A model generated the notes under the pieces. That model did no database searches. It saw only the letters and a list, made by a program, of their open reading frames with translations, and had not been told where the DNA came from. A stretch of 64,000 nt of DNA from Mycoavidus cysteinexigens (GTDB lineage Bacteria > Pseudomonadota > Gammaproteobacteria > Burkholderiales > Burkholderiaceae): assembly GCF_003966915.1 (NCBI RefSeq), contig NZ_AP018150.1, forward strand, positions 1,240,001 to 1,304,000. Reading direction: 5' to 3'. A program made the translations under genes and the position numbers. Positions 8,625 through 17,674 of this stretch are shown here, piece by piece. Each line of letters opens with the position of its first letter. The first letter of the stretch is position 1.

Positions 8625-9737
8625 ATGATCGAGACAAACAGTTGGTCTGTTAATATTTCACCGAATCAAAACAACTCCGCTCTGTCGAAAGAACAAAAGG
8701 CGTTCAATTCTCTGATTAAACAGATTGATAAGCGACGCAAGCGGCTTGGCACTTGGGAAACCGTGACGTCCGCGTTCCAACAACAGTACGTTAATGAGCT
8801 CCTACCTCTTGAGCAGGCCTCGACCGCTTTACAAATTCAGATGGTATATTGCCTTGATCGTGCCTATAGCCAAAAGGAACTTACCCAAGCAGAACGTCGC
8901 AAGACCGCTGCCGTAATCGTTGATCGGGTGCGTGATCTGATCGACGAAGAGGAGAGCTTGAAAACGATTTACAACAAATACAACCCGATCGACTACGACA
9001 GTGAAACCGCTAACGAAGTCGACGATATGAGGTCGATATTGGAGGCTATGCTCGGTGTCGATCTAGGCGATGATTTAGACATAAACTCGCCGGAAGATTT
9101 GTTGCAATATGCTCAGGCGCATATTGAGCAAGAACAAGTGAAAGCGGAAGCCAAAACTACAGCGCGGGAAGCACGCCGGGCGGCAAGAAAAAAATCGCCC
9201 AAACAACTTGCGGCAGAAGCTCGTGCACAAGAAGAACAGGCGCAGGTCAGCCTTTCTATCCGTGAAATCTATCGCAAACTAGCCAGTACTCTACACCCCG
9301 ATCGCGAAGTTGATCCGCGAGAACGTGATCGAAAAACCAAGCTGATGCAACGCGTCAATGCTGCTTATGCCAAGAATAATTTATTGCAGTTGTTGGAGCT
9401 GCAATTGGAGCTGGAGCATATTGATCAGCATTCGATCAACGGCATCAGCGAAAACCGGCTGAAACACTACAACAAGGTTTTGAAAGAGCAAGTTCGAGAA
9501 CTAGACCAAGAAATCCTGCATGTCGAAACCACATTTCGGCATACTTATGGAATCAGGCCTTTCGAGGGACTGTCTCCAGATATTGTTTTACGAGATCTTG
9601 CCATTGAAATCAAAAATTTCCGGCAAAACATCCGAGCCCTTGAGCATGATCTTGCTGCGTTCGAAGATATTAAGAATCTGAAGGGCTGGCTCAAGACCTT
9701 CAAGCTTGTGCCGGCTAGATCTGTATCATTCGCATAG
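8625..9737 (+). CDS. J-domain-like protein
   Basis: A 370-residue, highly charged protein. Residues about 205-255 resemble a J-domain: REIYRKLASTLHPDREVDP contains the HPD tripeptide after a helix II-like segment, and a conserved helix (LMQRVNAAYAKNNLLQLLE) follows. The rest is helical, with an Ala/Arg/Lys-rich coiled-coil stretch (residues about 165-200) before the J-like region and another coiled coil after it. J-domains stimulate DnaK ATPase through HPD. The family is common on plasmids and islands and its partner is unknown. A TetR gene follows 35 bases downstream. Confidence 0.65.
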   Translation: MIETNSWSVNISPNQNNSALSKEQKAFNSLIKQIDKRRKRLGTWETVTSAFQQQYVNELLPLEQASTALQIQMVYCLDRAYSQKELTQAERRKTAAVIVDRVRDLIDEEESLKTIYNKYNPIDYDSETANEVDDMRSILEAMLGVDLGDDLDINSPEDLLQYAQAHIEQEQVKAEAKTTAREARRAARKKSPKQLAAEARAQEEQAQVSLSIREIYRKLASTLHPDREVDPRERDRKTKLMQRVNAAYAKNNLLQLLELQLELEHIDQHSINGISENRLKHYNKVLKEQVRELDQEILHVETTFRHTYGIRPFEGLSPDIVLRDLAIEIKNFRQNIRALEHDLAAFEDIKNLKGWLKTFKLVPARSVSFA

Positions 9738-9772
9738 AGGAATAAAATTTCATACAATGAGTCGAGTGATCA

Positions 9773-10372
9773 ATGAAAAAAACAGATAAAACGGTTGGCT
9801 CTCGCAAGGAAGTATTGACCAGCTTAGCGGTAGACATGATGCAGACACATGGCTTTTCAGCGTTGAGCTTGCGAGAACTCGCACAGGCCGCTTGCATACA
9901 AGCAGCAAGTCTTTATAGCCATTTCGATTCGAAGAATGCAGTCGCCCTTCAAGCAATGGCTTTGTATTCTCAGCTGGAACGAGAGGACCTGGCAGAAATC
10001 GATCAGGCACCGGCAGGAAATGTTCGGCTTCACCGCTACGTTCAGATGTTCAGTAATAATACATTGAAAGACGAACGCCGCCTCTGTCTCGGACTCATGT
10101 TGGCGGTCGAGCGCAACTCACTACCTGAAGAGGTAATGCAAGAAATTCGTCTATTCACCACACAGAACATGGATTGGTTAGCCGCCGCATGGGAGCTTGG
10201 GCGATCCGATAAGAGTATTGTGTCGACACTTACCGGCGTCGCTGCCGCACCGATTATCTTTGGAGCGGCAGAAGGCATTATGGCGTTCTCACTGCTGCAA
10301 ACTGACCCGCCATCAATCTTCGAAGAACATCTCTTGCGCTTGCTTAGCGCACTCGGAGTGCAATCAGAGTAG
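9773..10372 (+). CDS. TetR family transcriptional regulator
   Basis: A 199-residue TetR-type repressor. The N-terminal helix-turn-helix reads GFSALSLRELAQAACIQAASLYSHFDSKNAV (given here as the region from about residue 25 to 56), with the typical YSHF recognition-helix end. The C-terminal ligand domain resembles TetR_C groups. It precedes a cupin gene and an inverted repeat (CTAACG-TT-CGTTAG) lies between the two, so control of the cupin gene is plausible. Confidence 0.85.
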   Translation: MKKTDKTVGSRKEVLTSLAVDMMQTHGFSALSLRELAQAACIQAASLYSHFDSKNAVALQAMALYSQLEREDLAEIDQAPAGNVRLHRYVQMFSNNTLKDERRLCLGLMLAVERNSLPEEVMQEIRLFTTQNMDWLAAAWELGRSDKSIVSTLTGVAAAPIIFGAAEGIMAFSLLQTDPPSIFEEHLLRLLSALGVQSE

Positions 10373-10433
10373 GGAATGTCGAAAAAGCGTAAACGCAACT
10401 AATTACTTGACATGATTTGAAACTTAAGGCAAC

Positions 10434-10447
10434 CTAACGTTCGTTAG
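10434..10447. promoter_or_regulatory. Candidate TetR operator
   Basis: Perfect 6-base arms, CTAACG and CGTTAG, are separated by TT, 31 bases before the cupin start. A TTGACA -35-like box lies at 10407-10412. The size suits a TetR dimer site. Confidence 0.5.
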
Positions 10448-10477
10448 CTTTTCGTCTAATAACTTTAAGGAAAAATC

Positions 10478-10792
10478 ATGCTTTTAGAAAGAGAGGTTGC
10501 GCGGCAATGGAATAAAACAGATATTGACGGGATGCTCATTTCAAATGTGTGGGATGAAAATGGCGATGGCAGTTATTTTGTGCGCTTTGAGGCCGGCGCA
10601 CGTTTTCCGATGCACGATCACAATGGATGGGAACAAATCTTCATGATCGAAGGAATCGTAAAATTTGGCGAAGTGGAATTGCATGCTGGTGATTGTCTGC
10701 TGCTAAACAAAGGTGAGCAGCATGCGGCTCTGGCACTGACCGATGCGACGTTCTTTGTTGCTCATCGTGGTGGCATTGAGATGATCAATTAA
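10478..10792 (+). CDS. Cupin domain protein
   Basis: A 104-residue single-cupin protein. Cupin motif 1 is seen as RFPMHDHNGWEQIFMIEG (His, His and Glu metal ligands), and motif 2 as AGDCLLLNKGEQHAA. It resembles ChrR-type cupins. AAGGA lies 7 bases before the ATG. The metal and substrate cannot be told. It is probably the target of the adjacent TetR regulator. Confidence 0.8.
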   Translation: MLLEREVARQWNKTDIDGMLISNVWDENGDGSYFVRFEAGARFPMHDHNGWEQIFMIEGIVKFGEVELHAGDCLLLNKGEQHAALALTDATFFVAHRGGIEMIN

Positions 10793-11234
10793 AGATCGTT
10801 GACCCTAGCTGTTAGAAGGTCATTGAATGGAATTCAATCCGGATTGAGGAGGGGCAGGGAGGAGAGCAAAGAAGAGGTGCGCGCTAAGTATTTCGAAGAG
10901 AATGTAAGTCTTGCAAACCGAACCCTCTAAGAAAGAAAGGCCAAAGCACCCATAACTCAGCAGTTCACCCATTGCATGTAGTGTGAAACCAAAAAAACTA
11001 TCCAGTGGAATTATTACCACCGCTGCCAAGCCGTCAAATACATGATGGCGACTATACGTAGATCGTCGCAAACTGCGGTCGGCGTAGAGTCTACAATAGA
11101 GATCCCTGATATGAAGCGCATTGCCCTGTCTGCTTTCGATCAAGCCATAGTGTGCCGACGTTCGATTATCGAGACAGGCTGAAAGCAACCCCAGCAAGAT
11201 AAGTCACATAAAATTTAACGAGAAGCGAACAGGA
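10793..11234. other. No recognisable gene
   Basis: About 440 bases between the cupin gene and the intron remnant. A 125-codon frame on the minus strand (10820-11197) lacks a ribosome site and any family pattern, and I do not call it. Confidence 0.5.
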
Positions 11235-11267
11235 AAGCCGGATGCGGGAAAACCGCTTGTCCGGTTT
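11235..11267 (+). ncRNA. Group II intron domain V remnant
   Basis: A 33-base hairpin with the domain V layout: AAGCCGGA pairs with TCCGGTTT through the catalytic AGC triad, a two-base bulge (TG) sits on the 3' side, and GCGG/CCGC closes a GAAAA loop. TTTGATG follows, as in bacterial group II introns. No reverse transcriptase is recognisable upstream, so this is the 3' end of a dead intron. Confidence 0.55.
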
Positions 11268-11412
11268 GATGTGGCGGGGGCTGGAAACGTAGCAATGGGG
11301 GGCCATTGCGAAAGATCTGCCGAGGGCTTAGGCCCAACGTAAGCGTCCGTGTGCCCCACGTTGATCCTAGCCGTAGCCTGGTGCAATCTTGCCAAATTTA
11401 AGGGAAGAAAGC

Positions 11413-11736
11413 ATGAGAGCAGAGGCAAGATTGCAAAGGCGCGAGCATTGGGCAAGCCATGTTTCGAATTGGAAAAGGAGTGTTCAAACGCAGGCTGCGT
11501 ATTGCGCGGTTCATGGACTGAAGCTGAATACCTTCAAAGATTGGGTGGTCAAGTTACGCAAGGATGGGGGTTTGCCCACTAAGCCCCCGCAAGGATTAAG
11601 CTGGGTGTCAGTCAAAGTGCAAACAGATGAAGCGTCGCCAAAGTTGACCGTGTGGGAAGCCAGCAGATGGCAACTGGAATTGCCCCAGAAGGTTTGCCCG
11701 CATTGGTTAGGGCAGTTGTTGCGAGAGCTGGGGTGA
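11413..11736 (+). CDS. tnpA: IS66 accessory protein TnpA
   Basis: A 107-residue IS66 OrfA protein with the family helix-turn-helix: REHWASHVSNWKRSVQTQAA, YCAVHGLKLNTFKDW. GGAA lies before the ATG at 11413. The stop overlaps the tnpB start (TGATG). It looks intact, but the element around it is broken. Confidence 0.75.
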   Translation: MRAEARLQRREHWASHVSNWKRSVQTQAAYCAVHGLKLNTFKDWVVKLRKDGGLPTKPPQGLSWVSVKVQTDEASPKLTVWEASRWQLELPQKVCPHWLGQLLRELG

Positions 11737-11948
11737 TGCTGAAACCTTGCCAGGTATGGCTAGCGGTAGAGCCAGTGGATATGCGTCTGGGGATAGACGG
11801 GTTATCGCAACGTGCCCAACAAGCGCTAGGGAAAAAGCAGTGTAATGGAACCGCTTACGCCTTTCATAATCGGCGTGGTACGCGCTTAAAGCTGTTGGTC
11901 TGGGATGGAGGCTCAAAGCTATTGCAGAACGGCAAGGGGTCCATTTAG
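11736..11948 (+). pseudogene. tnpB: IS66 TnpB, truncated by deletion
   Basis: Seventy codons of the IS66 OrfB family: VWLAVEPVDMRLGIDGL, then FHNRRGTRLKLLVWDGG. After WDGG the frame enters sequence that belongs to tnpC in another frame. The 3' third of tnpB and the 5' part of tnpC are missing. Confidence 0.7.
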
Positions 11949-12829
11949 CGCGCTCAAGTCTGGCGTAATGGATAGGACAGACTGGTGCTGCTTTACAGCC
12001 GCTAGCGGAACGCCTGGCGGATTTATTGCGAGCGCGTCCCGTTTTACACGCAGATGAAACCCCTGTAGCTCAACTTGATCCAGGCAAAGGCAAAACGAAA
12101 CGCGCCTATCTGTGGGCTTACCGCGGCAATAATCTGGACGCTGGGCCACCCATTGCGGTGTTTGATTATCAATTGAGTCGTTCAGGCAGTCATGCACAGA
12201 CCTTCTTGCAAGAGTGGCAAGGCGATCTGGTTGTGGATGATTTTAAAGGGTATAAATCCTTATTTAGCAAAGGCATCGCCGAAGTGGGGTGTATGGCCCA
12301 TGCGCGACGAAAATTTTTTGACCTCTATGCTGCCAATCAATCTCCTCTTGCCCAGCAGGCTCTGGAAATGATTGGGGAGCTTTATGAAATTGAAAAACGG
12401 GCGCGAGCCAGTCCAGGTGAATGCGAAGCCTTACGGCGAAAAGAAACGATTCCAAAACTCCAGACCTGCCATCAGTGGCTATTGGAGACTCGCGTCACGG
12501 TAGCGGATAACAGCGCGCTGGCGCGGGCGATCGACTACAGTTTAAGACGCTGGCAGGCGCTATCACGCTTTGCCCATTCGGCCAACCTGCCCATAGACAA
12601 TAACGCCATAGAGAATATCATCCGTCCCATTGCCGTGGGCCGCAAGAATTGGCTCTTTATAGGCTCTGAACGTGCGGGTCGGCGCGCCGCTGCGATTCAA
12701 AGTCTGTTTGCCACAGCCAAGCTCAATGGGCTTGATCCCGCTGCATGGCTCAAAGACACTTTGGAAAAATTACCTGCTTGGCCTCATCGGCGAATCGACG
12801 AATTGCTCCCTTTACCGCCTCCTTTATAA
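11921..12829 (+). pseudogene. tnpC: IS66 transposase TnpC, N-terminal part deleted
   Basis: The tnpC frame is picked up at about 11921 (IAERQGVHLARSSLA), has a stop at 11966, then continues WIGQTGAALQPLAERL, LHADETP (catalytic Asp), VDDFKGYK and the C-terminal NAIENIIRPIAVGRKNWLF with the last catalytic Glu and the IS66 tail. The N-terminal region and an intact frame are missing, so it cannot be active. Confidence 0.8.
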
Positions 12830-12906
12830 CCTGTCAACAGTGGTCCGGCTGACCGCTTACGATCATATTGCACTGTTAGCGAGTGCGTCACACAACGCGA
12901 CTGACG

Positions 12907-13041
12907 TCATGTCAAAATCTTATCGAGATCTTCATCTTTGCGCAGTGGCCGATGAGCATTGAAATTATTTTTAGGCGGCTTGGCGAAGCGCGCATTAAAG
13001 TCGGCAATAAAATGCGGTACAAAAGCATTGGCTGCTTCCAT
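12907..13041 (-). pseudogene. ISNCY-type transposase fragment
   Basis: A 44-codon frame reads MEAANAFVPHFIADFNARFA, KPPKNNFNAHRPLRKDEDLD, KILT. It resembles the 'YNRRFAKPP..HDAHRPL' region of ISNCY (IS1202-like) transposases, which I know from the family. It stops early and a stop lies shortly upstream in frame, so it is a remnant. Confidence 0.55.
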
Positions 13042-13134
13042 GGTGTTTAGCCATCATGCACCTCAGATCAGCGACATAAGCCGCTTAGCATAAGGTGGCT
13101 GATTAGAAATAGGACATTTCTATCTGGCTAAAGT

Positions 13135-13190
13135 GAGACATTACTATCTAGCTGCTACATTCAAACTGTCCAGAATATGGATTATGTTAA
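13135..13190 (+). repeat. 56-base dispersed repeat, copy 1
   Basis: It starts GAGACATTACTATCTAGC and ends TTATGTTAA. A 56-base copy with the same ends lies at 24587-24642. Just upstream, GGACATTTCTATCTGGC is a further variant. These look like terminal repeats of the element whose transposase remnant is at 12907-13041. Both copies sit beyond the 3' end of minus-strand accessory genes. Confidence 0.5.
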
Positions 13191-13249
13191 GTTGATTGCC
13201 TGTAAATGCAGGAAAACCCCTGCATCCAGTTGATCGCTTGACCCCCTTA

Positions 13250-16200
13250 TCAAAAAGAATACTCTTCTTCCTCTTCGGAAAAATCTTCTTCATCAGACTC
13301 TTCCAGATCAGATAGTAAAGTCCCATCGTCGGCGCCCCGTTGCTTCAACAGCGCTCTATTCGTATCGCTTAAGCCTTCCACGCCTTCTATTAATGCGCCC
13401 TTCACTGTCAATCCAGAATGCGGGGACATCCAGCTCAGGCGAACCCGCACTTCAGCTCCCTCTGCTATCTCCCACTGACGAACGCACTTATCACTACTGC
13501 CTGTCAACAGATAGGAGCCCTCTGGCGTCGCTTTCCAGGCTACGCTAGTGACACTCCCAGCAAAATCTTGAATCATTCTTAGACATTCACCCGAAGCGAC
13601 CTCCCACAGACGTACCGTCTTGTCAGAACTCCCCGATGCGATCTGCGAACCGCTCGGCGAATACGCCACGCTCAAAACAGAGTCGGTATGTCCTTCTAAG
13701 GTGTGACCCGCCGCTCCGCTGCGCACGTCCCACAGACGAATCGTATCGTCAGAACTCCCCGAGGCCAGCTGCAAACCGCTCGACGAATACACCACGCTCA
13801 AAACAGCCTCGGTATGGCCCGTCAAGGTGAGGCCGGGCGCGCCGCTTTGCGCGTCCCACAGACGTACCGTCTTGTCTCTACTCCCCGAGGCCAGCTGCAA
13901 ACCGCTCGACGAATACGCCACGCTCAAAACAGCCTCGGTATGGCCCGTCAAGGTGAGGCCGGGCGCGCCGCTTTGCGCGTCCCACAGACGTACCGTCTTG
14001 TCCCAACTCCCCGAGGCAATCTGCGCTCCGCTCGGCGAATACACCACGCTCCAAACAGTGTCTGTATGTCCTTCTAAGGTGTGCCCCGCCGCGCCGCTTT
14101 CCGCGTCCCACAGACGCACCGTCTTGTCAGAACTCCCCGAGGCGATCTGCGTTCCGCTGGGCGAATACACCACGCTCCAAACAGTGTCTGTATGTCCTTC
14201 TAAGGTGTGCCCAGACGCGTCGCTTTGCGCATCCCACAGACGTACCGTCTTGTCTCTACTCCCCGAGGCGATCTGCGTTCCGCTGGGCGAATACACCACG
14301 CTCATAACAGTGGAGGTATGTCCGCATAAGGTGTGCCCAGCCGCTCTGCTCTGCGCGTCCCACAGACGCACAGTCTTGTCCTGACTCCCCGAGGCGATCT
14401 GCGAACCGCTCGGCGAATACACCACGCTCTTAACAATGGCGGTATGTCCTTCTAAGGTGTGCACAGCCGTGCCGCTTTCCGCGTCCCACAGACGCACCAT
14501 ATTGTCCCAACTCCCCGAGGCGATCTGCGAACCGCTCGGCGAATACACCACGCTATTAACAGCGGAGGTATGTCCTTTTAAGGTGTGCCCAGCCGTGCCG
14601 CTTTCCGCGTCCCACAGACGCACCATATTGTCCCAACTCCCCGAGGCGATCTGCGAACCGCTCGGCGAATACGCCACGCTATTAACAGCGGAGGTATGTC
14701 CTTTTAAGGTGTGCCCAGCCGCTCCGCTGTACGCGTCCCACAGACGCACCGTATTGTCCTCACTCCCCGAGGCGATCTGCGAACCGCTCGGCGAATACAC
14801 CACGCTCACAACAGCGGAGGTATGTCCTTCTAAGGTGTGCACAGCCGCTCCGCTGTGCGCGTCCCACAGACGCACCGTATTGTCCTGACTCCCCGAGGCA
14901 ATCTGCGATCCGCTCGGCGAATACACCACGCTATAAACAGAGTCGGTGTGTCCTTCTAAGGTGTGTCCAGCCGCGCCGCTGTGCGCATCCCACAGACGCA
15001 CCGTAGTGTCATCACTCCCCGAGGCGATTTGCAAACCGCTCGGCGAATACACCACGCTAGTAACATGGAGGGTATGTCCTTCTAAAGTGTAGGATTTTTC
15101 CCAATTCGAAGTCGAATAGAGGCTGATCGTGCCGTTCCAAAGCCCTACCGCACAGTTTTCCCCATCCGGGGAATACGCGCAGGAATACACCTCGCTTTCC
15201 TCTTGGAGATAAGCCCATTCGCCAAACCGCACCCCAGCCATCTTGGCTGCGCTTAAATCCGCATGGCGAAGCCAACTATTACGAAAATTGACCTGGCTTA
15301 AATCCGCCCCTTGCAACTGCGCTGAATCGAATACCCCAAAGCTCAGATCTGCACCGGGTATCTGGATTCCTTTTAAATCCGCTTCATAGAACTGCACCCC
15401 AGCTTTAATCAGGATCGTGATCGCGTTCGCCGCAGCCATGCTCACGCTATTCTGGCTCGTTGACGCTTTGATCCACGCCAACAGCGGTTTCAGCAGCCCT
15501 CCATTGTGTTGAACTCGCTCGACCAAAAAGCGCTGGATCGCTAAATCCTCCACAACATTGAAGGTATTCAATAAGGCCGCAGCATCCACTTCAACAGGAG
15601 GGCTGAGCGCTTCCCATAACACCCGCACCTTTCCTACCCAGTTTAACGGGGTAGAATGATCCGATGCCGCCAATTCCGTGAAGTTTTCCAGCTCTTCCCA
15701 CACCGCGCGCGCCACTAAATAATCCTGGATCGATTTATGAATAAACCGATATTGCTGCTGCTGGCGAGTCAGTAACGCGCTAAAACGCAGTAGATTCTTT
15801 TCTTCATCCTTATTGCTCAGAAAGGTCTCATATCGCTTACCCTGCGGCATATTTAGGCGAGCGATCGGGGAATATTCCGCTACGGTTGTTTTAGCCGATG
15901 ACATCTTCAGCGCAAACTGTGTATTAAATGTTTGGCTATGCTCAATAAAGCCTTCGTCTTTTAAACTGCGCAAAACCTTTTGCTCTGCATCCGTCAATTT
16001 AGACTGAATCGCATCTAAACGCGCTAACGAACGCTCAAACCACGTCTGCACAAACTGCTCGTAGAGTTTGATTCGGGTTAACGCCAGGTGACCGAGCCGA
16101 GTTTCGTTTAATGTAGGCAACACGCTTAAAGCCATTTTAAGCAAAAAAGGCGTACCCAATAGTTCTTTGACATTTGGAATACGCGCTAACGTGTCTTGAT

Positions 16201-17674
16201 AGTCTTCAGCGCTCCACTGAGCCTGGGTATATTCAACATACTGATGAATATACGCCTCGATCGACTGTTCCGAGAATGGTGCAAGCTGATACTCCAGCAG
16301 CACACGTGAACGTCCTCGCGGCTGCAGATGGTTTTTGTAGCCCTCCGTTAAATACTCGGGCCGGCAACTCAGTAGGATTTTTGCTTGCCATTGGTCAAGT
16401 TTTTCATCCGCATAGAGATTTCGTTGTTCCGCAGGAATCTCATCGTAGCCATCTAAGATTAAAATAAAGCGCTGGCTTGCTCGCAACGCGTCGATCTGCT
16501 CTGGCGAGAAACCGCATTTATCCGATAAATATTGGCCGATCAAGTTCTTGTTGGGCCTGTCTATCGTCGGTAAAGAGATGTATAGGGGGATCGGTCGCTC
16601 TCCCGAAGCCGCACTATAGTCTCGCCATAAGCGACGCGCTAAGTGCCGATTAAAAGTCGATTTACCTAAACCCGCTTCGCCCCGTAGTAGGAGTACCTGG
16701 GTTTTCTGGCTAGAATCCTGGGCTTGAGTCAAAAAGGCGGTTACCGCTTCGTCTAAATCAAAAAGAGTCTTTTTGTCTGTGACAGTTGTAGCCTGCGGGG
16801 CCACATACATCGCTAGGCCATCCTGAATCTCCCCCGGCTCTTCCCACGCGGTGAAATATTCTGCCTCGATATTGCGGCCTAGGATGGCCAGCGGTTCTTT
16901 CTTCGAGCGTAGTTCTAGCGCTTGCTGTTCTTTAAACCGATCTAGATAGGCGGTTTTTAATTCTCCAACGGACGTATGGATTTCTTGGATGTGCGGCAGA
17001 AGTTCTCTATTCGGTGAGTAGTAATGCACGTTGACCGTATTATTCTTGCCATGGACTGGCGCATTAATCGTGCCATGGCAGCTTTGTACTAGCGTCTCCA
17101 CCCCAATATAATCGGTACCGGCTGAATCGGTTAATATCGGTTTAAAAGAGAAGGTTTGGGCTTCAGCTGAACTCTCCTGGAAGGCTTCGAGCTTTGTATT
17201 GGGATAGCTGAATAAAGAAGCATCCACCCCGGCAAGTCGTTCAATGGCAACGGGAGGGTTTTTCTTATTTAAATGCAAACTACTTGACCCCCTCTCAACC
17301 GGTCGCTTTTTAGAAAAGCCAGCGTTATTGAGTCTATATCGCTCAAAAAGTTGCTGTCTCTTTTGTTCTAGCGTCTCTGCTTCGGTCCTGCGCCCTTGTT
17401 CATTTAACAATAAGCCGTAACTTAAATAAATAGACTCAATTATTTTTCCCGACTGAGGGACAAGAGACAATTTTTCTGCTTCTTCTTCAAAAAGCTTTTG
17501 AGCCGCCTGATAGAGCTTTTCTGCTGCGTCAACCTGACCGATTTTTGTATACTCATCCGTTAAAGTTTTATACAGTTCGACTTGCTCAAGTATCTGCTGC
17601 GGAGTTTGCAAGGGAAGCTGTCCCTGGGCAACAGGATGGGATCTCGACAACATGCCATTGATCGGTGTAAGCAT
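13250..17674 (-). CDS. NLR1: NACHT NTPase with pentapeptide repeats and 14 WD40 repeats
   Basis: A 1474-residue STAND protein built like fungal and animal NLR receptors. Residues about 30-115 are TPR-like helices. The NACHT module has a P-loop (GEAGLGKSTF, about residue 335), Walker B (LILDGYDEIP, about 408), LLSCRPEYL, and the distal FIHKSIQDYLVAR. Residues about 770-815 are pentapeptide-like (ADLSFG, ADLSQV, ADLSAA). From about 828 to 1400 come 14 WD40 units of 42 residues, enough for two seven-bladed propellers; units 2-13 are nearly identical. The C-terminus has a conserved GLS-N-LLKQR cap and a very acidic tail. Such proteins oligomerise on ligand binding. The target is unknown, and either antiphage defence or host interaction is possible. 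A NusG paralog lies upstream on the same strand. Confidence 0.9.
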   Translation of the reverse strand: MLTPINGMLSRSHPVAQGQLPLQTPQQILEQVELYKTLTDEYTKIGQVDAAEKLYQAAQKLFEEEAEKLSLVPQSGKIIESIYLSYGLLLNEQGRRTEAETLEQKRQQLFERYRLNNAGFSKKRPVERGSSSLHLNKKNPPVAIERLAGVDASLFSYPNTKLEAFQESSAEAQTFSFKPILTDSAGTDYIGVETLVQSCHGTINAPVHGKNNTVNVHYYSPNRELLPHIQEIHTSVGELKTAYLDRFKEQQALELRSKKEPLAILGRNIEAEYFTAWEEPGEIQDGLAMYVAPQATTVTDKKTLFDLDEAVTAFLTQAQDSSQKTQVLLLRGEAGLGKSTFNRHLARRLWRDYSAASGERPIPLYISLPTIDRPNKNLIGQYLSDKCGFSPEQIDALRASQRFILILDGYDEIPAEQRNLYADEKLDQWQAKILLSCRPEYLTEGYKNHLQPRGRSRVLLEYQLAPFSEQSIEAYIHQYVEYTQAQWSAEDYQDTLARIPNVKELLGTPFLLKMALSVLPTLNETRLGHLALTRIKLYEQFVQTWFERSLARLDAIQSKLTDAEQKVLRSLKDEGFIEHSQTFNTQFALKMSSAKTTVAEYSPIARLNMPQGKRYETFLSNKDEEKNLLRFSALLTRQQQQYRFIHKSIQDYLVARAVWEELENFTELAASDHSTPLNWVGKVRVLWEALSPPVEVDAAALLNTFNVVEDLAIQRFLVERVQHNGGLLKPLLAWIKASTSQNSVSMAAANAITILIKAGVQFYEADLKGIQIPGADLSFGVFDSAQLQGADLSQVNFRNSWLRHADLSAAKMAGVRFGEWAYLQEESEVYSCAYSPDGENCAVGLWNGTISLYSTSNWEKSYTLEGHTLHVTSVVYSPSGLQIASGSDDTTVRLWDAHSGAAGHTLEGHTDSVYSVVYSPSGSQIASGSQDNTVRLWDAHSGAAVHTLEGHTSAVVSVVYSPSGSQIASGSEDNTVRLWDAYSGAAGHTLKGHTSAVNSVAYSPSGSQIASGSWDNMVRLWDAESGTAGHTLKGHTSAVNSVVYSPSGSQIASGSWDNMVRLWDAESGTAVHTLEGHTAIVKSVVYSPSGSQIASGSQDKTVRLWDAQSRAAGHTLCGHTSTVMSVVYSPSGTQIASGSRDKTVRLWDAQSDASGHTLEGHTDTVWSVVYSPSGTQIASGSSDKTVRLWDAESGAAGHTLEGHTDTVWSVVYSPSGAQIASGSWDKTVRLWDAQSGAPGLTLTGHTEAVLSVAYSSSGLQLASGSRDKTVRLWDAQSGAPGLTLTGHTEAVLSVVYSSSGLQLASGSSDDTIRLWDVRSGAAGHTLEGHTDSVLSVAYSPSGSQIASGSSDKTVRLWEVASGECLRMIQDFAGSVTSVAWKATPEGSYLLTGSSDKCVRQWEIAEGAEVRVRLSWMSPHSGLTVKGALIEGVEGLSDTNRALLKQRGADDGTLLSDLEESDEEDFSEEEEEYSF
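13547..15058 (-). repeat. Twelve 126-base tandem WD40 repeats in NLR1
   Basis: Twelve in-frame units of exactly 126 bases, each encoding SVVYSPSG-QIASGS-D-TVRLWDA-SG-A-HTL-GHT--V-. Differences concentrate at the residue after ASGS, the residue after the following Asp, the residue after WDA, the one before GHT, and the two after it plus the one after V. The backbone codons are almost invariant, which indicates recent homogenisation or unit exchange. Confidence 0.9.

Larger units (their letters stand above)
11339..12860 (+). mobile_element. IS66 family element, internally deleted
   Basis: The left end starts GTAAGCG at 11339 and the right end finishes CGCTTAC at 12860. Inside are tnpA, a cut tnpB and the C-terminal part of tnpC in IS66 order. 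The length of about 1.5 kb is well short of the usual 2.5 kb. Flanking octamers (GGCCCAAC and GATCATAT) do not match, so no target duplication is visible. Confidence 0.8.

Noticed and set aside
10820-11197. A 125-codon minus-strand frame with hydrophobic stretches
   Set aside because: It has no ribosome site and no recognisable family; it lies in a decayed region, so it is left uncalled.
11339-12868. An 8-base target duplication flanking IS66
   Set aside because: The flanking octamers differ (GGCCCAAC and GATCATAT).
13703-14888. Several open frames on the plus strand with repeated 'CASHRRTVLS' units
   Set aside because: They are antisense shadows of the 126-base WD40 repeats of NLR1.
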